This document shows positions 24,612-34,705 of a DNA stretch of 64,000 nt, one piece after another. The stretch is from an uncultured Tenacibaculum sp. (lineage in GTDB: Bacteria > Bacteroidota > Bacteroidia > Flavobacteriales > Flavobacteriaceae). Positions within the stretch are counted from its first letter, which is position 1. Each line of letters begins with the position of its first letter. The position numbers were made by a program, and so were the translations under genes. The notes beneath the pieces were generated by a model. It had not been told where the DNA came from and ran no database searches. It worked only from the letters and a program-made list of their open reading frames with translations. The stretch spans positions 434,001 to 498,000 of the forward strand of contig NZ_CANMLT010000001.1 in assembly GCF_947498805.1 (NCBI RefSeq), written 5' to 3'.

Positions 24612-25754
24612 ATGAAAAAGATATTACTAATTAGCCTATGTGTTTTTAAACTAGCAATGGTTGAAGGACAGGAAAAGGAAAAACCTTCTGTAAAACACGA
24701 AGATTTAAATGAGGTTGTTGTTAAAGGAAAAAGAAAATTACATAAGACACTGCAATATGAAAAAGTAGCTACTCTTAAAAGCCCTGTATTTTCTTTTGGA
24801 TCCCAAATCGTTGATGGGAAAGTTTATGTGATGGGAGGAGATGTTTCTTTTAAAACAGCGTTGGGAGCAAAGATTTGGGATAATAAAATAACAAAGCCAG
24901 ATCATGATTTTAAACTTAAGGATTTCGTTAGATTAATGAGAAGATATAGGTCTTCTAATCATAGCTACAGTGATCAAATTCAAGTGTTTGATTTACAATC
25001 AAAGAAATGGATTAAGAACAAAGTAAAACTTTCCAATAGAGCTTATCATAATATGAACTATTATAATGGGAATTTTTATATTCTTGGAGGAAAGCGTCTT
25101 TCAAAGAACAAACGGTTTGAGTATTTAAATGGAACAATAGAGGTACTAAATATAGACTCGTTGTCTACAAAGGTAGATGATACCAACCCGCATCAAGCAA
25201 TTAACTTTGCTTCTGGGGTTTATAAAAACTATATGGTTGTTATGGGTGGTTCTTTTAAAAAGAGGGCACGAGGAGCAGTGAAATACTCAAATGAATCTCA
25301 CTTTTTTGATTTCAAAACAGGTTTGTGGTATGAACTTCCACAGATGCCCGTAGCGAAGGAGGCAAAAGGAGTTTTAGTAAAACATAAATTTTATTTGATT
25401 GGAGGATATAACGGAAAGGAATTGTCAGGTATAGAATCTTTTGATTTTGTTAGTGGACAATGGAAGCAGGAAATAAGCTTACCTTTACCCATGAAAAAGC
25501 CGGGTTTAGCAGCCTCAAAGGATCGTATATTTATCTATGACAAAAATATTGTCTTTGTATACGATACTCTTAAAGATGAAATGCGTAAGTATTATATCGG
25601 AATAGAATTAGAAGAAAGTAATTTGCACGTTTATCAGGGATCTTTATATATAATTGGCGGTTTTACAAATAATAAATTTGATAAAGAACCTAGCGGAAAT
25701 ATTTATAAAATAGATTTAAAAGAATTTAATAAAACAGAAAGCTTAAATTTTTAA
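24612..25754 (+). CDS. Secreted kelch-repeat protein, paralogue 4
   Basis: A 380-aa paralogue. The ATG at 24612 (MKKILLISLCVFKL) is chosen over an upstream in-frame Met at 24588, which would overlap the previous gene and spoil the signal peptide. The TonB-box-like segment is DLNEVVVKGKRKL. The first blade and variable loop differ most from the other copies (GDVSFKTALGAKIWDNK). It is followed 5 bp later by ung, so the DNA-repair gene is probably read from the kelch transcript. Confidence 0.85.
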   Translation: MKKILLISLCVFKLAMVEGQEKEKPSVKHEDLNEVVVKGKRKLHKTLQYEKVATLKSPVFSFGSQIVDGKVYVMGGDVSFKTALGAKIWDNKITKPDHDFKLKDFVRLMRRYRSSNHSYSDQIQVFDLQSKKWIKNKVKLSNRAYHNMNYYNGNFYILGGKRLSKNKRFEYLNGTIEVLNIDSLSTKVDDTNPHQAINFASGVYKNYMVVMGGSFKKRARGAVKYSNESHFFDFKTGLWYELPQMPVAKEAKGVLVKHKFYLIGGYNGKELSGIESFDFVSGQWKQEISLPLPMKKPGLAASKDRIFIYDKNIVFVYDTLKDEMRKYYIGIELEESNLHVYQGSLYIIGGFTNNKFDKEPSGNIYKIDLKEFNKTESLNF

Positions 25755-25759
25755 AAAGA

Positions 25760-26425
25760 ATGCAGGTAAAGATAGCTGATAGCTGGAAAAATATTTTAGA
25801 AGAAGAGTTTCAAAAGGAGTACTTTGAAAACTTAACCAATTTTGTAAAAGAAGAGTATCAGCAGTATACCTGCTACCCAAAAACAACTGATATTTTTGCA
25901 GCCTTTGATTATTGTAGTTTTGAAGATGTCAAAGTGGTGATCATTGGGCAAGATCCTTATCATGGAATAGGTCAGGCAAATGGATTGTGTTTTTCTGTTC
26001 ATAATGGAATTGCGCATCCACCTTCATTAATCAATATTTTCAAAGAAATTGAAACAGATTTAGGAATAGCTTATCCAGGATCGGGTGATTTATCTAAATG
26101 GGCACAACAAGGAGTTTTATTATTAAATGCAACATTAACCGTTCGAGCCCATGAAGCAGGAAGTCATCAGAGAAAAGGATGGGAGCAATTTACAGATGCT
26201 GTAATTCAAAAAATATCAGAAAACAAAGAAGATGTGGTCTTTTTACTTTGGGGTGGATATGCTAAAAAGAAAGGGGCAAAAATAGATAAGAAAAAACATC
26301 ATGTATTAACTTCAGGGCATCCTTCACCATTAAGTGCAAACAGAGGATATTGGTTTGGAAACAAACATTTTTCTCAAACAAATGAGTTTTTAGAGCAGAA
26401 AAAAATGAAAAAGATCAATTGGTAG
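25760..26425 (+). CDS. ung: Uracil-DNA glycosylase, family 1
   Basis: A 221-aa enzyme that removes uracil from DNA. All signatures are present: the catalytic water-activating GQDPYHG near 62-68 with GLCFS, LLLNATLTVRAHEAGSH near 120, and the leucine-loop HPSPLSANRGYWFGNKHFSQTN near 188-210. Normal length and complete. No terminator is obvious after it. Its position at the end of a kelch tandem is unusual but probably fortuitous. Confidence 0.97.
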   Translation: MQVKIADSWKNILEEEFQKEYFENLTNFVKEEYQQYTCYPKTTDIFAAFDYCSFEDVKVVIIGQDPYHGIGQANGLCFSVHNGIAHPPSLINIFKEIETDLGIAYPGSGDLSKWAQQGVLLLNATLTVRAHEAGSHQRKGWEQFTDAVIQKISENKEDVVFLLWGGYAKKKGAKIDKKKHHVLTSGHPSPLSANRGYWFGNKHFSQTNEFLEQKKMKKINW

Positions 26426-26567
26426 TTGTTTTTTTTTAGGTGGTTTTTGAAAAGTTAATGAACTGTTAATTAACTATAGATGTTTGGTTTTTAACTAATT
26501 AATAACACAAAGAACTTTTTATAGTATCTAATTTGTGAAGGTTAATTAACTAAAAATTACCTTCAAG

Positions 26568-27659
26568 ATGAAACCAAACAATTACTTCAAAATTTTACTA
26601 AGCTTTTTATTAATAATTAGCGTTAACTCGTATGCGCAATTAAATTTACCTCGTGGAAGTCAGCAGGCTACCGTTTCGCAGCGTATTGGTGTTTCCGATA
26701 TTTATGTAAAATATGCTAGACCAAGTGTTAATAAGAGAGAAGTTTGGGGGAAATTAGTTCCTTATGGAATGAATGATTTAAACTTCGGGACTGCTAAGGA
26801 ATCTCCATGGCGTGCAGGCGCCAATGAAAATACCATTATAAAATTTACTACAGATGTTACCGTTGAGGGGAAGCCTTTAAAAGCAGGAAAGTACGGTTTG
26901 CATATGATTATTCATAATAATGATAAGGCAACAATTATTTTTTCAAAAAACTACAGTGCTTGGGGAAGCTATTTTTACAAGCCAGGAGAAGATGCTTTGC
27001 GAGTAGATGTAGATATGAAAGACATTCCTCATGTAGAGCAGTTGACTTATGATTTTACAGATGTTACTAAAAACTCTGCTATACTCTCTTTAAAATGGGA
27101 AAAGAAACAAATTCCAATGAAGATAGGAGTTGATGTGACAAAGGATGTGCTAACCTATGTTCGTAAGAAGCTAGAAGGACAAGCTGGCTTTAACCGTCAA
27201 TCTTGGGAGCAAGCAGCAAACTTTTCAATGAATAATGGAGGAGATTTAGAAGAAGCTTTAGGATGGATTGACAACGCAATTTCTGGGCAATTCTATAGTC
27301 AAAAAACCTTTAGAAATGTTGCGATAAAGGCGCAAATATTGAATAAATTAGGGAAAAAGGAGGAATACAATAAAATGATAGACGAAGCCGCAGGAATGGC
27401 TAATACTGCTCAGTTAAACAGATTGGGTTATGCAATGATTAATTCAAAAGATTATCCTAGAGCAATTAAATATATGCAATTGAATGTGAGTAATAACCCT
27501 AAAAGCGCAAATGCATATGATAGTTTAGGAGAGGCATACAAAGCAGCAGGAGAAAACAAGAAGGCTATTAAGGCATTGAAAAAGGCACTAGCTTTAAACC
27601 CTCCAGCAAATGTAAAAGCAAATTCAGAAAAGTTATTGAAAGAGTTAGGTGCTATGTAA
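26568..27659 (+). CDS. DUF2911 protein with C-terminal TPRs
   Basis: A 363-aa exported protein (signal peptide ends SYAQ at residue 24). Residues 25-170 match the DUF2911 pattern common in Bacteroidetes: LPRGSQQATVSQRIGVSDIYVKYARPSVNKREVWG, and WRAGANENTIIKFTTDVTVEGKPLKAGKYGLHMI. The C-terminal 150 residues contain TPR-like helices (SANAYDSLGEAYKAAGENKKAIKALKKALALNP). Function unknown; probably periplasmic. It stands alone with a terminator at 27713-27746. Confidence 0.85.
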   Translation: MKPNNYFKILLSFLLIISVNSYAQLNLPRGSQQATVSQRIGVSDIYVKYARPSVNKREVWGKLVPYGMNDLNFGTAKESPWRAGANENTIIKFTTDVTVEGKPLKAGKYGLHMIIHNNDKATIIFSKNYSAWGSYFYKPGEDALRVDVDMKDIPHVEQLTYDFTDVTKNSAILSLKWEKKQIPMKIGVDVTKDVLTYVRKKLEGQAGFNRQSWEQAANFSMNNGGDLEEALGWIDNAISGQFYSQKTFRNVAIKAQILNKLGKKEEYNKMIDEAAGMANTAQLNRLGYAMINSKDYPRAIKYMQLNVSNNPKSANAYDSLGEAYKAAGENKKAIKALKKALALNPPANVKANSEKLLKELGAM

Positions 27660-27712
27660 AAAGAGATAATTAAAGCTCGTTTAATTCGATTAACCAGGCT
27701 TTTTTTAGTGCT

Positions 27713-27746
27713 AACATGGGTTTTATCTAAAACCCATGTTTTTTTA
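27713..27746. terminator. Bidirectional terminator
   Basis: AACATGGGTTTT/AAAACCCATGTT 12-bp stem with ATCT loop then six T, between convergent genes ending at 27659 and 27749. Confidence 0.85.
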
Positions 27747-27748
27747 TT

Positions 27749-28762
27749 CTAAGAAAGAAGATTTGGGAGAATGGTTTGATTGTAGTAGGGTAAGGTAATA
27801 GCCTCTAATATATCTTCTGTAATATCTGGATATGTTACTTCAATTGTTTTAGTTGATTTAAGCCATTTTGAAATTTTTTTATACTGTTTTTTATTGAATT
27901 TTTTAAGAACAGGAATATTCATTTCTTTTAAGCTCAAAGCATTGCATTGTTGTTCGTATTGATTCTTCATAGGTACAACCATTAGTTTTTTTCGAAGATA
28001 CAAGGCTTCCGCAGGGGTTTCGAAACCTGCACCACAAAGAATACCAGCAGAAGAAGCCATACTTTTGATAAAGTAAGAGTTGTTAATTGGTTGTATGGTG
28101 ATGTTGTTGTGTAACTTGTATTCTTTAGAATGTTTAGAGAATACTTCCCACTTAACATGTTTGAATTCTGATAATACTTTTATAATCTTTTGATCGCTAT
28201 AGGCTGGAAGGTATACAGTGTAGTGTCCTTTGTTCGTTTTGTTTTGGTATCGAATCTCTTTTCGAATTATTGGTGTAAAAATAGCAGAAGAATAAGCTTG
28301 GAAATGAAAACCGAACTTCACTTTTGCTGGAGCGTAGTATCTAAGAATTAACCTTTCAATTTTATACAAACCATATTTAGGCGAGGCACTGTCGAGAACT
28401 GCATTTTGGTGGCTTAATGAAATTATGGGAACGTTTTTGAGTTTAGCGGCCCATGCCGTTACTGGTTCAAAATCATTTATAATAAGATCATATTCTTGAA
28501 TAGGGATTGATCGTACTTCTTTTATTAGATTGCTTAGCTTTATTTTTTTTAGCGTTTGTTTAAAGTCAATACCCCCTTTTTTGCCAAAAACAAAGCTAAG
28601 TCCATATAACTTATATTTGATTTTGAAAGGAAATTTAAGGTCACATTGATATCCGCTAATTAATAGGTCTACGTCTGCCTTTCTTTGTAAGTAAGGAACA
28701 ATTTCTAAAGCTCTACTAGCATGTCCATTTCCAGTTCCTTGAATTGCGTATAAGATTCTCAT
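27749..28762 (-). CDS. Glycosyltransferase, GT-B type (MJ1255-like)
   Basis: A 337-aa protein with the nucleotide-sugar transferase layout. The N-terminal RILYAIQGTGNGHASRALEIVPYL has the G-x-G-H-x-x-R loop of the GT28/MurG-like group. DLIINDFEPVTAWAAK and the C-terminal SAGILCGAGFETPAEALYLRKKLMVVPMKNQYEQQCNA form the donor-binding 'G-G-x-G-x-x-E' region. Substrate unknown. It begins 3 bp after the LpxH-like phosphatase gene, so the pair likely works together on an envelope glycolipid (inference). Confidence 0.8.
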   Translation of the reverse strand: MRILYAIQGTGNGHASRALEIVPYLQRKADVDLLISGYQCDLKFPFKIKYKLYGLSFVFGKKGGIDFKQTLKKIKLSNLIKEVRSIPIQEYDLIINDFEPVTAWAAKLKNVPIISLSHQNAVLDSASPKYGLYKIERLILRYYAPAKVKFGFHFQAYSSAIFTPIIRKEIRYQNKTNKGHYTVYLPAYSDQKIIKVLSEFKHVKWEVFSKHSKEYKLHNNITIQPINNSYFIKSMASSAGILCGAGFETPAEALYLRKKLMVVPMKNQYEQQCNALSLKEMNIPVLKKFNKKQYKKISKWLKSTKTIEVTYPDITEDILEAITLPYYNQTILPNLLS

Positions 28763-28765
28763 AGA

Positions 28766-29644
28766 TTATTTAAGGGATTTGTTAATATTAAATTCTGCCA
28801 ATAGTTCTTCAAAAATTTGAGAAGTGTTTCCTTCACTGCCAATAAGTTCTTTATCATGGATTTCCTGATCAGAAGCTAAATTTTTAGCGATTAGATCATT
28901 TTCATATTCATATACCTTCCAAGTTTTATTTTTGTATTCAAGGGCAGTTAAGTTTTCAACCCAATCACCAGAATTCAAATAGGTTGTTTTACCATTTTCA
29001 TTGGTAATTTCTCTAATTTCTGGTTGATGTATATGACCACATACTACATAATCGTACCCATTTTCAATTGCGATATATGAGGCAGTCTTTTCAAAATCAT
29101 TGATGAATTTCACGGCGCTTTTTACACTGTTCTTTATTTTTTTAGAAAATGACAATCGATCGTATCCAAGCTTTAGGTTTATCCAATTAACGGCAGTATT
29201 AATTAAGATTAAAGTGTCATATCCAATACCTCCTAGTTTAGCAAGCCATTTAGAATGTTGCATGGTAACATCAAAAACATCTCCATGGAAAAACCATGCC
29301 TTTTTCCCATCTATGTTGAGAACAATTTTGTTGACAATTTCAAAAGAACCAAGTTTAAAACCTTTGAACTTTCTTAACATTTCATCATGGTTTCCAGTTA
29401 TATAATAAACTTTGGTACCAGAGGTAATAAAAGACATTAGTTGTTTTATAACTTTTAGATGAGGTTTAGGGAAGTATCGCTTGTTAAATTGCCAGATATC
29501 TATAATATCACCATTTAAAACTAGAATTTTAGGGTTAATAGTTTTTAAATAGTTGTTTAACGCTGTTGCTCTACATCCAAAAGTACCTAAATGTACGTCA
29601 GATATTACTACAATATCTAATTTACGGCGTTTGCTTTTCTTCAT
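28766..29644 (-). CDS. LpxH-like metallophosphoesterase
   Basis: A 292-aa calcineurin-fold phosphatase. Metal ligands are visible in order: ISDVHLG (15-21), NGDIIDIW (44-51), TGNHDEM (80-86), FHGDVFD (111-117) and VCGHIHQPE (about 200-208). This is the UDP-2,3-diacylglucosamine diphosphatase type, which makes lipid X for lipid A. Length is above the usual 240-270. Other members act on different nucleotide diphosphates, so the assignment to lipid A is probable, not proven. A TAnnTTTG box at 29673-29680 heads this two-gene unit. Confidence 0.85.
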   Translation of the reverse strand: MKKSKRRKLDIVVISDVHLGTFGCRATALNNYLKTINPKILVLNGDIIDIWQFNKRYFPKPHLKVIKQLMSFITSGTKVYYITGNHDEMLRKFKGFKLGSFEIVNKIVLNIDGKKAWFFHGDVFDVTMQHSKWLAKLGGIGYDTLILINTAVNWINLKLGYDRLSFSKKIKNSVKSAVKFINDFEKTASYIAIENGYDYVVCGHIHQPEIREITNENGKTTYLNSGDWVENLTALEYKNKTWKVYEYENDLIAKNLASDQEIHDKELIGSEGNTSQIFEELLAEFNINKSLK

Positions 29645-29672
29645 TTTTAAGTCTTTACATTGTATATAGTAT

Positions 29673-29680
29673 CAAATGTA
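29673..29680 (-). promoter_or_regulatory. -7 box of the LpxH-like/glycosyltransferase operon
   Basis: TACATTTG on the minus strand, exact TAnnTTTG match, 28 bp upstream of the ATG at 29644. Confidence 0.5.
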
Positions 29681-29763
29681 CTTTTTCAATGTATACTTAA
29701 AATAAAGTTAGGGTAAAGTATTGGTAATTAGAATGTTGTTTGTTTGTAAAGATAAAGTTATAT

Positions 29764-29799
29764 AAAAGTAAAGGCTCGAAATTTCGAGCCTTTACTTTT
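29764..29799. terminator. Terminator of secA
   Basis: A perfect 18-bp inverted repeat (GTAAAGGCTCGAAA… and its complement) 28 bp after the secA stop, ending in a T-run on the minus strand. Confidence 0.8.
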
Positions 29800-29826
29800 A
29801 TATATATGATATGTAAGAAGAAATGA

Positions 29827-32800
29827 TTACTTGTTATACAATACCCAAGTTCCTTGTTCTAATAATGGAATAGCTTGTTTGTATTTTACTTCTTTCTCTT
29901 CACCACTCATTACATTTTTAATCGTAACACGTTCGTTACGTCCAATTTTTGGCTGTTCTCTTACAATCGTTTCTACAACTTGTTGCTCTTGTGTTTGTTG
30001 ATTACGAGCGTCAGAAATAGCTTGTTGCGTTGAGTTTTGAACTTCATCTTTGCTATAATCTAACTGTTCACGTTGTTGCTCATGAGCTTCAGAAACTTGA
30101 GAAGCATCTTGAGTTGGTAACTGTCCTTTAAACAAGAATGATAGTACTTCTTTATTTACCTTATCAATTGTTTCTTGGAATAACTCAAAAGCCTCAAACT
30201 TATAGATTAATAAAGGATCTTTTTGCTCATAGGTTGCGTTTTGAACAGTTTGTTTTAACTCGTCCATCTTACGTAAGTGATCTTTCCAGTTCTCGTCAAT
30301 AATGGCTAGTGTAATATTCTTTTCAAAGTCATTTACCAACGATTTTCCTTCAGATTCGTACGCTTCTTTTAAGTTTGTTACTACTTGTAAAGTCTTAATT
30401 CCATCTGTAAAAGGAACTACAATACGCTCATAACGATCTCCTTCGTTTTCAAAAACATTTTTGATAACTGGATATGCTTGAGAAGCATTTCTATCTGAAT
30501 CTTTCTTATAGTGTTCCGTTACGATCACATATAATTTATCGATTAATTCTTGCTCAGGTAAACTATTGAATTCTTCTTCTGAAAAAGGAGAGGTCATAGA
30601 TGAGAATCGAATCAATTCAAAATCAAAATTCTGAAAGTTTTTAGAGGCTTTATTTTGTCTAACAACTGAATCGCAAGTGTCATAAATCATATTTGCAATG
30701 TCAATCTGTAAACGTTGACCATCTAAAGCATGGCGACGACGTTTGTAAACAAATTCACGTTGAGAATTCATTACATCATCATATTCTAATAAACGCTTAC
30801 GAATTCCGAAGTTGTTTTCTTCAACTTTCTTTTGTGCTCTTTCAATAGATTTAGTGATCATAGAATGCTGAATCACTTCTCCTTCTTTTAAGCCCATTCG
30901 ATCCATCATTTTAGCAATTCTTTCAGAACCAAATAAACGCATTAGGTTATCATCTAAGGCTACATAGAACTGAGAAGAACCTACATCTCCTTGACGTCCA
31001 GCACGACCTCTTAACTGACGGTCTACACGACGAGAATCATGACGCTCTGTACCAATGATTGCTAAACCTCCGGCAGCTTTTACTTCATCAGATAATTTAA
31101 TATCGGTACCACGACCTGCCATATTTGTTGCAATAGTAACAACTCCTGGTTTACCAGCTTCTGCCACTACATCTGCTTCTTTCTTGTGTAATTTTGCATT
31201 TAAGATGTTATGAGGAATCTTACGCATTTTAAGCATTCTTCCTAATAATTCTGAAATTTCAACCGAAGTAGTACCTACTAATACAGGTCTTCCTTGGTTT
31301 ACTAGTTCTACTACATCATCAATTACTGCATTATATTTTTCTCTAGTAGTTTTGTAAACTAAATCTTGTTTGTCGTCACGAGCAATCGGACGATTTGTTG
31401 GAATTTCTACAACATCTAATTTGTAAATTTCCCAGAATTCCCCAGCTTCGGTAATAGCGGTACCCGTCATACCTGAAAGCTTACGGTACATTCTAAAGTA
31501 GTTCTGTAAAGTAACAGTAGCAAAAGTCTGAGTCGCGTCTTCAATTTTTACATTTTCTTTAGCTTCAATAGCTTGATGTAAACCATCTGAATAACGACGA
31601 CCATCCATAATACGACCAGTTTGTTCGTCTACAATCATTACTTTGTTGTCCATTACAACATACTCAACATCTTTCTCAAACACGGTATACGCTTTTAAAA
31701 GCTGATTCATGGTGTGAATACGTTCACTTTTGATGCTGTAATCTCTATATAATTCTTCTTTTTGAGAAGCTTTTTCTTCTGCAGTTACTTCACTACCATC
31801 AATTTCTCCAACTCGAACACTTAAGTCAGGTAAAACGAAGAAAGTAGCATTTTTAGTAATGTCAGAAAGATGAGCAATACCTTTATCGGTTAAATCAATT
31901 TGATTGTTTTTTTCTTCAACTGTAAACCATAATTCAGCATCAACTTCAGGCATTAATTTGTTATTGTCTTGCATGTAGAAGTTCTCTGTTTTTTGCAAGA
32001 TTTGTCTAACACCTTCTTGAGATAAAAACTTAATTAAAGCTTTGTTTTTTGGTAAACCTCTATAAACTCGTAGTAATTGAAATCCACCTTCTTTAGTATC
32101 ACCTTCTTTAATTAATCTCTTAGCTTCCGCTAAAACACCTACTAAATATTTATTTTGTAAAGAAACTAAGTCTGAAACTAAAGGTTTAAGATCATTAAAC
32201 TCATGACGGTCTCCTTGTGGAATAGGACCAGAGATAATTAATGGTGTACGTGCATCATCAATTAACACAGAATCTACCTCGTCAATAATAGCATAGTTAG
32301 GTGCGCGTTGTACTAAGTCTGCTTTAGAAGAAGCCATATTATCACGTAAATAATCAAAACCAAACTCATTGTTTGTTCCGTAAGTAATATCTGCGTTATA
32401 AGCTTTTCTACGTGCTTCAGAATTTGGTTGGTGATAGTCAATACAATCTGTGCTTAAACCATGAAACTCAAAGATAGGAGCCATCCATGCACGGTCACGT
32501 TTTGCTAAGTAGTCGTTTACTGTTACTACATGCACACCATTACCTGTTAAAGCATTTAAATATACTGGTAAAGTAGAAACTAATGTTTTACCTTCTCCAG
32601 TCATCATTTCTGCAATTTTACCCTGATGTAAAATAGATCCACCAATTAACTGAACATCGTAGTGAATCATGTCCCAAGTAACTTCTTTACCAGATGCATC
32701 CCATGAGTTTGCCCAAAAAGCTTTGTCACCTTCTAGAACTACATGTTCTCTTGTACCAGATAATTCACGATCAAAAGGAGTTGCTGTTACTTCAATTTCT

Positions 32801-33177
32801 GTATTAGTGGCAAAACGTTTAGCAGTTTCTTTAATAACAGCAAAAGCTTCAGGCATGATATCAGCTAATACTTTTTCAGAAGCTTCGTATGCATCATCTT
32901 TTAATTGGTCTATTTCTTTATAGATTTCTTCTTGACGATCAATATCAGCAGAGGTAGCTTCTTCTTCTAAAGTAGTTATTTGCTCATTAAAAGACTTCGT
33001 TGCTTGGTTTATTTTAGTTTTAAATTCGATTGTTTTTGAACGTAGTTCATCACTAGATAAACTACTTAAAGTGCCCTCAATAGATTTTACTTGGTCTACG
33101 ATGGGTTGGATTAATTTTAAGTCTTTTTGTTGTTTGTCTCCAACAAATATTTTTATAATCGAATTTAAAATGCTCAT
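29827..33177 (-). CDS. secA: Preprotein translocase ATPase SecA
   Basis: A 1116-aa motor that pushes unfolded proteins through SecYEG. Walker [15 protein letters not shown] is near 190, DEAD motif [21 protein letters not shown] near 300, and [10 protein letters not shown] and [11 protein letters not shown] near 690-735. It is longer than E. coli SecA (901) owing to insertions near 345-475, typical of Bacteroidetes. The C-terminus ([19 protein letters not shown]) lacks the zinc-binding SEC-C cysteines; the preceding region is Gln-rich. Confidence 0.97.
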   Translation of the reverse strand: MSILNSIIKIFVGDKQQKDLKLIQPIVDQVKSIEGTLSSLSSDELRSKTIEFKTKINQATKSFNEQITTLEEEATSADIDRQEEIYKEIDQLKDDAYEASEKVLADIMPEAFAVIKETAKRFATNTEIEVTATPFDRELSGTREHVVLEGDKAFWANSWDASGKEVTWDMIHYDVQLIGGSILHQGKIAEMMTGEGKTLVSTLPVYLNALTGNGVHVVTVNDYLAKRDRAWMAPIFEFHGLSTDCIDYHQPNSEARRKAYNADITYGTNNEFGFDYLRDNMASSKADLVQRAPNYAIIDEVDSVLIDDARTPLIISGPIPQGDRHEFNDLKPLVSDLVSLQNKYLVGVLAEAKRLIKEGDTKEGGFQLLRVYRGLPKNKALIKFLSQEGVRQILQKTENFYMQDNNKLMPEVDAELWFTVEEKNNQIDLTDKGIAHLSDITKNATFFVLPDLSVRVGEIDGSEVTAEEKASQKEELYRDYSIKSERIHTMNQLLKAYTVFEKDVEYVVMDNKVMIVDEQTGRIMDGRRYSDGLHQAIEAKENVKIEDATQTFATVTLQNYFRMYRKLSGMTGTAITEAGEFWEIYKLDVVEIPTNRPIARDDKQDLVYKTTREKYNAVIDDVVELVNQGRPVLVGTTSVEISELLGRMLKMRKIPHNILNAKLHKKEADVVAEAGKPGVVTIATNMAGRGTDIKLSDEVKAAGGLAIIGTERHDSRRVDRQLRGRAGRQGDVGSSQFYVALDDNLMRLFGSERIAKMMDRMGLKEGEVIQHSMITKSIERAQKKVEENNFGIRKRLLEYDDVMNSQREFVYKRRRHALDGQRLQIDIANMIYDTCDSVVRQNKASKNFQNFDFELIRFSSMTSPFSEEEFNSLPEQELIDKLYVIVTEHYKKDSDRNASQAYPVIKNVFENEGDRYERIVVPFTDGIKTLQVVTNLKEAYESEGKSLVNDFEKNITLAIIDENWKDHLRKMDELKQTVQNATYEQKDPLLIYKFEAFELFQETIDKVNKEVLSFLFKGQLPTQDASQVSEAHEQQREQLDYSKDEVQNSTQQAISDARNQQTQEQQVVETIVREQPKIGRNERVTIKNVMSGEEKEVKYKQAIPLLEQGTWVLYNK

Positions 33178-33258
33178 TGTAAAATATTGTTTTAAAGCGA
33201 ATTACATGTGTATGTAATCGGTTTGTTTTCTTTTTTTGTTTGGTGCTTAAAAATAAGC

Positions 33259-33291
33259 AAAAAAAAAGCCTCTATAGTAAGAGACTTTTAT
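33259..33291 (-). terminator. Terminator after the DUF2795 gene
   Basis: AGTCTCT…AGAGGCT stem (one mismatch) followed by nine T on the minus strand, 10 bp after the stop at 33302. Confidence 0.6.
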
Positions 33292-33301
33292 TAGTATTTT
33301 T

Positions 33302-33523
33302 TTAGTATTCGTCTTCGTTCCAAAGATAATCTTCTTCAGTAGGATAATCTGGCCAAATTTCAACGATTGAATCATAAGCCTCTCCTTCATCCTCAATATC
33401 TTGCAGATTCTCAACTACTTCTAAAGGAGCTCCAGTACGAATTGCATAATCTATTAATTCGTCTTTGGTTGCTGGCCAAGGCGCATCTGCTAAATAAGAT
33501 GCTAATTCTAGTGTCCAATACAT
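33302..33523 (-). CDS. DUF2795 small acidic protein
   Basis: A 73-aa protein. The start (MYWTLELASYLADAPWPATKDELIDYAIRTGAP) is the DUF2795 domain, a short helical module of unknown function that is very conserved in Bacteroidetes. The C-terminus is acidic with YPTEEDYLWNEDEY. It has its own TAnnTTTG box and terminator, upstream of secA. Because it is so well conserved in this phylum it is likely functional, but no activity is established. Confidence 0.85.
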   Translation of the reverse strand: MYWTLELASYLADAPWPATKDELIDYAIRTGAPLEVVENLQDIEDEGEAYDSIVEIWPDYPTEEDYLWNEDEY

Positions 33524-33554
33524 TTCTTATCTGTTTGTTTTTTTAGATTTCTCG

Positions 33555-33562
33555 CAAAAATA
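33555..33562 (-). promoter_or_regulatory. -7 box of the DUF2795 gene
   Basis: TATTTTTG on the minus strand, 31 bp upstream of the ATG at 33523. Confidence 0.45.
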
Positions 33563-33625
33563 TATTTTTTTTTTAAAAAGTCAAGTTTTTTTTTAAAAAT
33601 GTGTAATTTAAATAAAAAGAACGTT

Positions 33626-34198
33626 TTAAAGCTTTTCAGGAATCCATTTAATTTCTTCAGCTTGTAGTGTTTGGGTCAACTTCCGTGCCAACACAAAAAG
33701 ATAGTCAGAAAGTCGGTTTAAATACATTAAAACATTATTATCAATACCTTCTTCGTCATTTAAAGCGACAGATAAACGTTCGGCTCTTCTACATACACAG
33801 CGCGCTACATGACAGAATGACACAGTTTGATGCCCTCCCGGCAGAACAAAATGCGTCATTGGTGGAAGAGTATCGTTCATATTATCTATTTCAGTTTCTA
33901 AAAAAGAAATAGAAGCTTCGTTTATTTTAGGAATATTTAAGCGTTCTTTTCCACTTTTTAAAGTTTCTTTTTCAGGGGGAGTTGCAAGCATGGCTCCTAA
34001 AGTGAATAATTCATTTTGAACTCTAGTTAAGGCTTCTTTGGTTAAGTTATCAATATCTTGATCTCTTATAAGTCCAATATATGAATTGAGCTCGTCTACC
34101 GTACCATAACTTTCGATTCGCAAATGATACTTAGGTACTCGAGTACCACCAAATAAAGCAGTGGTTCCTTTATCGCCAGTTTTAGTATATATTTTCAT
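33626..34198 (-). CDS. Cob(I)alamin adenosyltransferase, PduO type
   Basis: A 190-aa enzyme that transfers the adenosyl group of ATP to cob(I)alamin. The N-terminal ATP-binding TKTGDKGTTALFGGTRVPK (5-23) and ESYGTVDELNSYIG (29-42), and the C-terminal ARCVCRRAERL near 130, are the PduO signatures. It is 1 bp downstream of the thioesterase gene on the same strand, so translationally coupled. Confidence 0.92.
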   Translation of the reverse strand: MKIYTKTGDKGTTALFGGTRVPKYHLRIESYGTVDELNSYIGLIRDQDIDNLTKEALTRVQNELFTLGAMLATPPEKETLKSGKERLNIPKINEASISFLETEIDNMNDTLPPMTHFVLPGGHQTVSFCHVARCVCRRAERLSVALNDEEGIDNNVLMYLNRLSDYLFVLARKLTQTLQAEEIKWIPEKL

Positions 34199-34199
34199 T

Positions 34200-34625
34200 T
34201 TAAATAAGTTGATTTTCTTTAAGAGTGTTTAAAATGTATTCAGGACACTTTACAGGTCTTTTAGTAGTAGCGTCCATAAAAACTAATGTAGTACTTCCGG
34301 TACAGATTAGTTCATTGTTTTGATTTGTAATTTCAACGGAAAATTCAATTCTTACTCCAGGTTCTTTTTTTAAAGTTGTTTTAATAGATAAAAGATCGTC
34401 GTAGTAGGCAGATTTCTTAAAATTACAATTTAATGAAATTACAGGAAGCATTATGCCTGTTTTTTCCATATATTTGTACGTAACGCCCATAGAACGTAAC
34501 CATTCGGTACGCCCTATTTCAAAGTATTGAGCGTAATTTCCGTGATAAACAACGCCCATTTGGTCGGTTTCAGCATATCGAACGCGGATATTAGATATAT
34601 GTTTCAGCAAGATTGATGATTTCAA
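34200..34625 (-). CDS. Acyl-CoA thioesterase, 4HBT hotdog family
   Basis: A 141-aa hotdog-fold thioesterase of the YbgC/4-hydroxybenzoyl-CoA type. The signature VRYAETDQMGVVYHGNYAQYFEIGRTEWLR (14-43) includes the catalytic Asp in ETDQMG and the H-G-N-Y helix start. It hydrolyses acyl-CoA thioesters; chain-length preference unknown. It precedes the adenosyltransferase with a 1-bp gap and is divergent from dnaA. Confidence 0.9.
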   Translation of the reverse strand: MKSSILLKHISNIRVRYAETDQMGVVYHGNYAQYFEIGRTEWLRSMGVTYKYMEKTGIMLPVISLNCNFKKSAYYDDLLSIKTTLKKEPGVRIEFSVEITNQNNELICTGSTTLVFMDATTKRPVKCPEYILNTLKENQLI

Positions 34626-34696
34626 AATTTATATTGCAAACGTTACATAAAAAATAATTAAAAGTCAATAGCAAATCGATTTTTTTTTACTGAATT

Positions 34697-34705
34697 TTAT
34701 TCACA
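34697..34705. promoter_or_regulatory. Single DnaA-box-like site upstream of dnaA
   Basis: TTATTCACA fits TTATnCACA. It is the only match I see in the 164-bp gap before dnaA, with a CCAATC/GATTGG inverted repeat nearby at 34717-34734. One box does not make an origin; autoregulation of dnaA is the simpler reading. Confidence 0.35.

Noticed and set aside
21168..25754. SusC/TonB receptor fragments, because of the TonB-box-like N-terminus
   Set aside because: No plug or barrel follows; the rest is a complete kelch propeller in all four copies.
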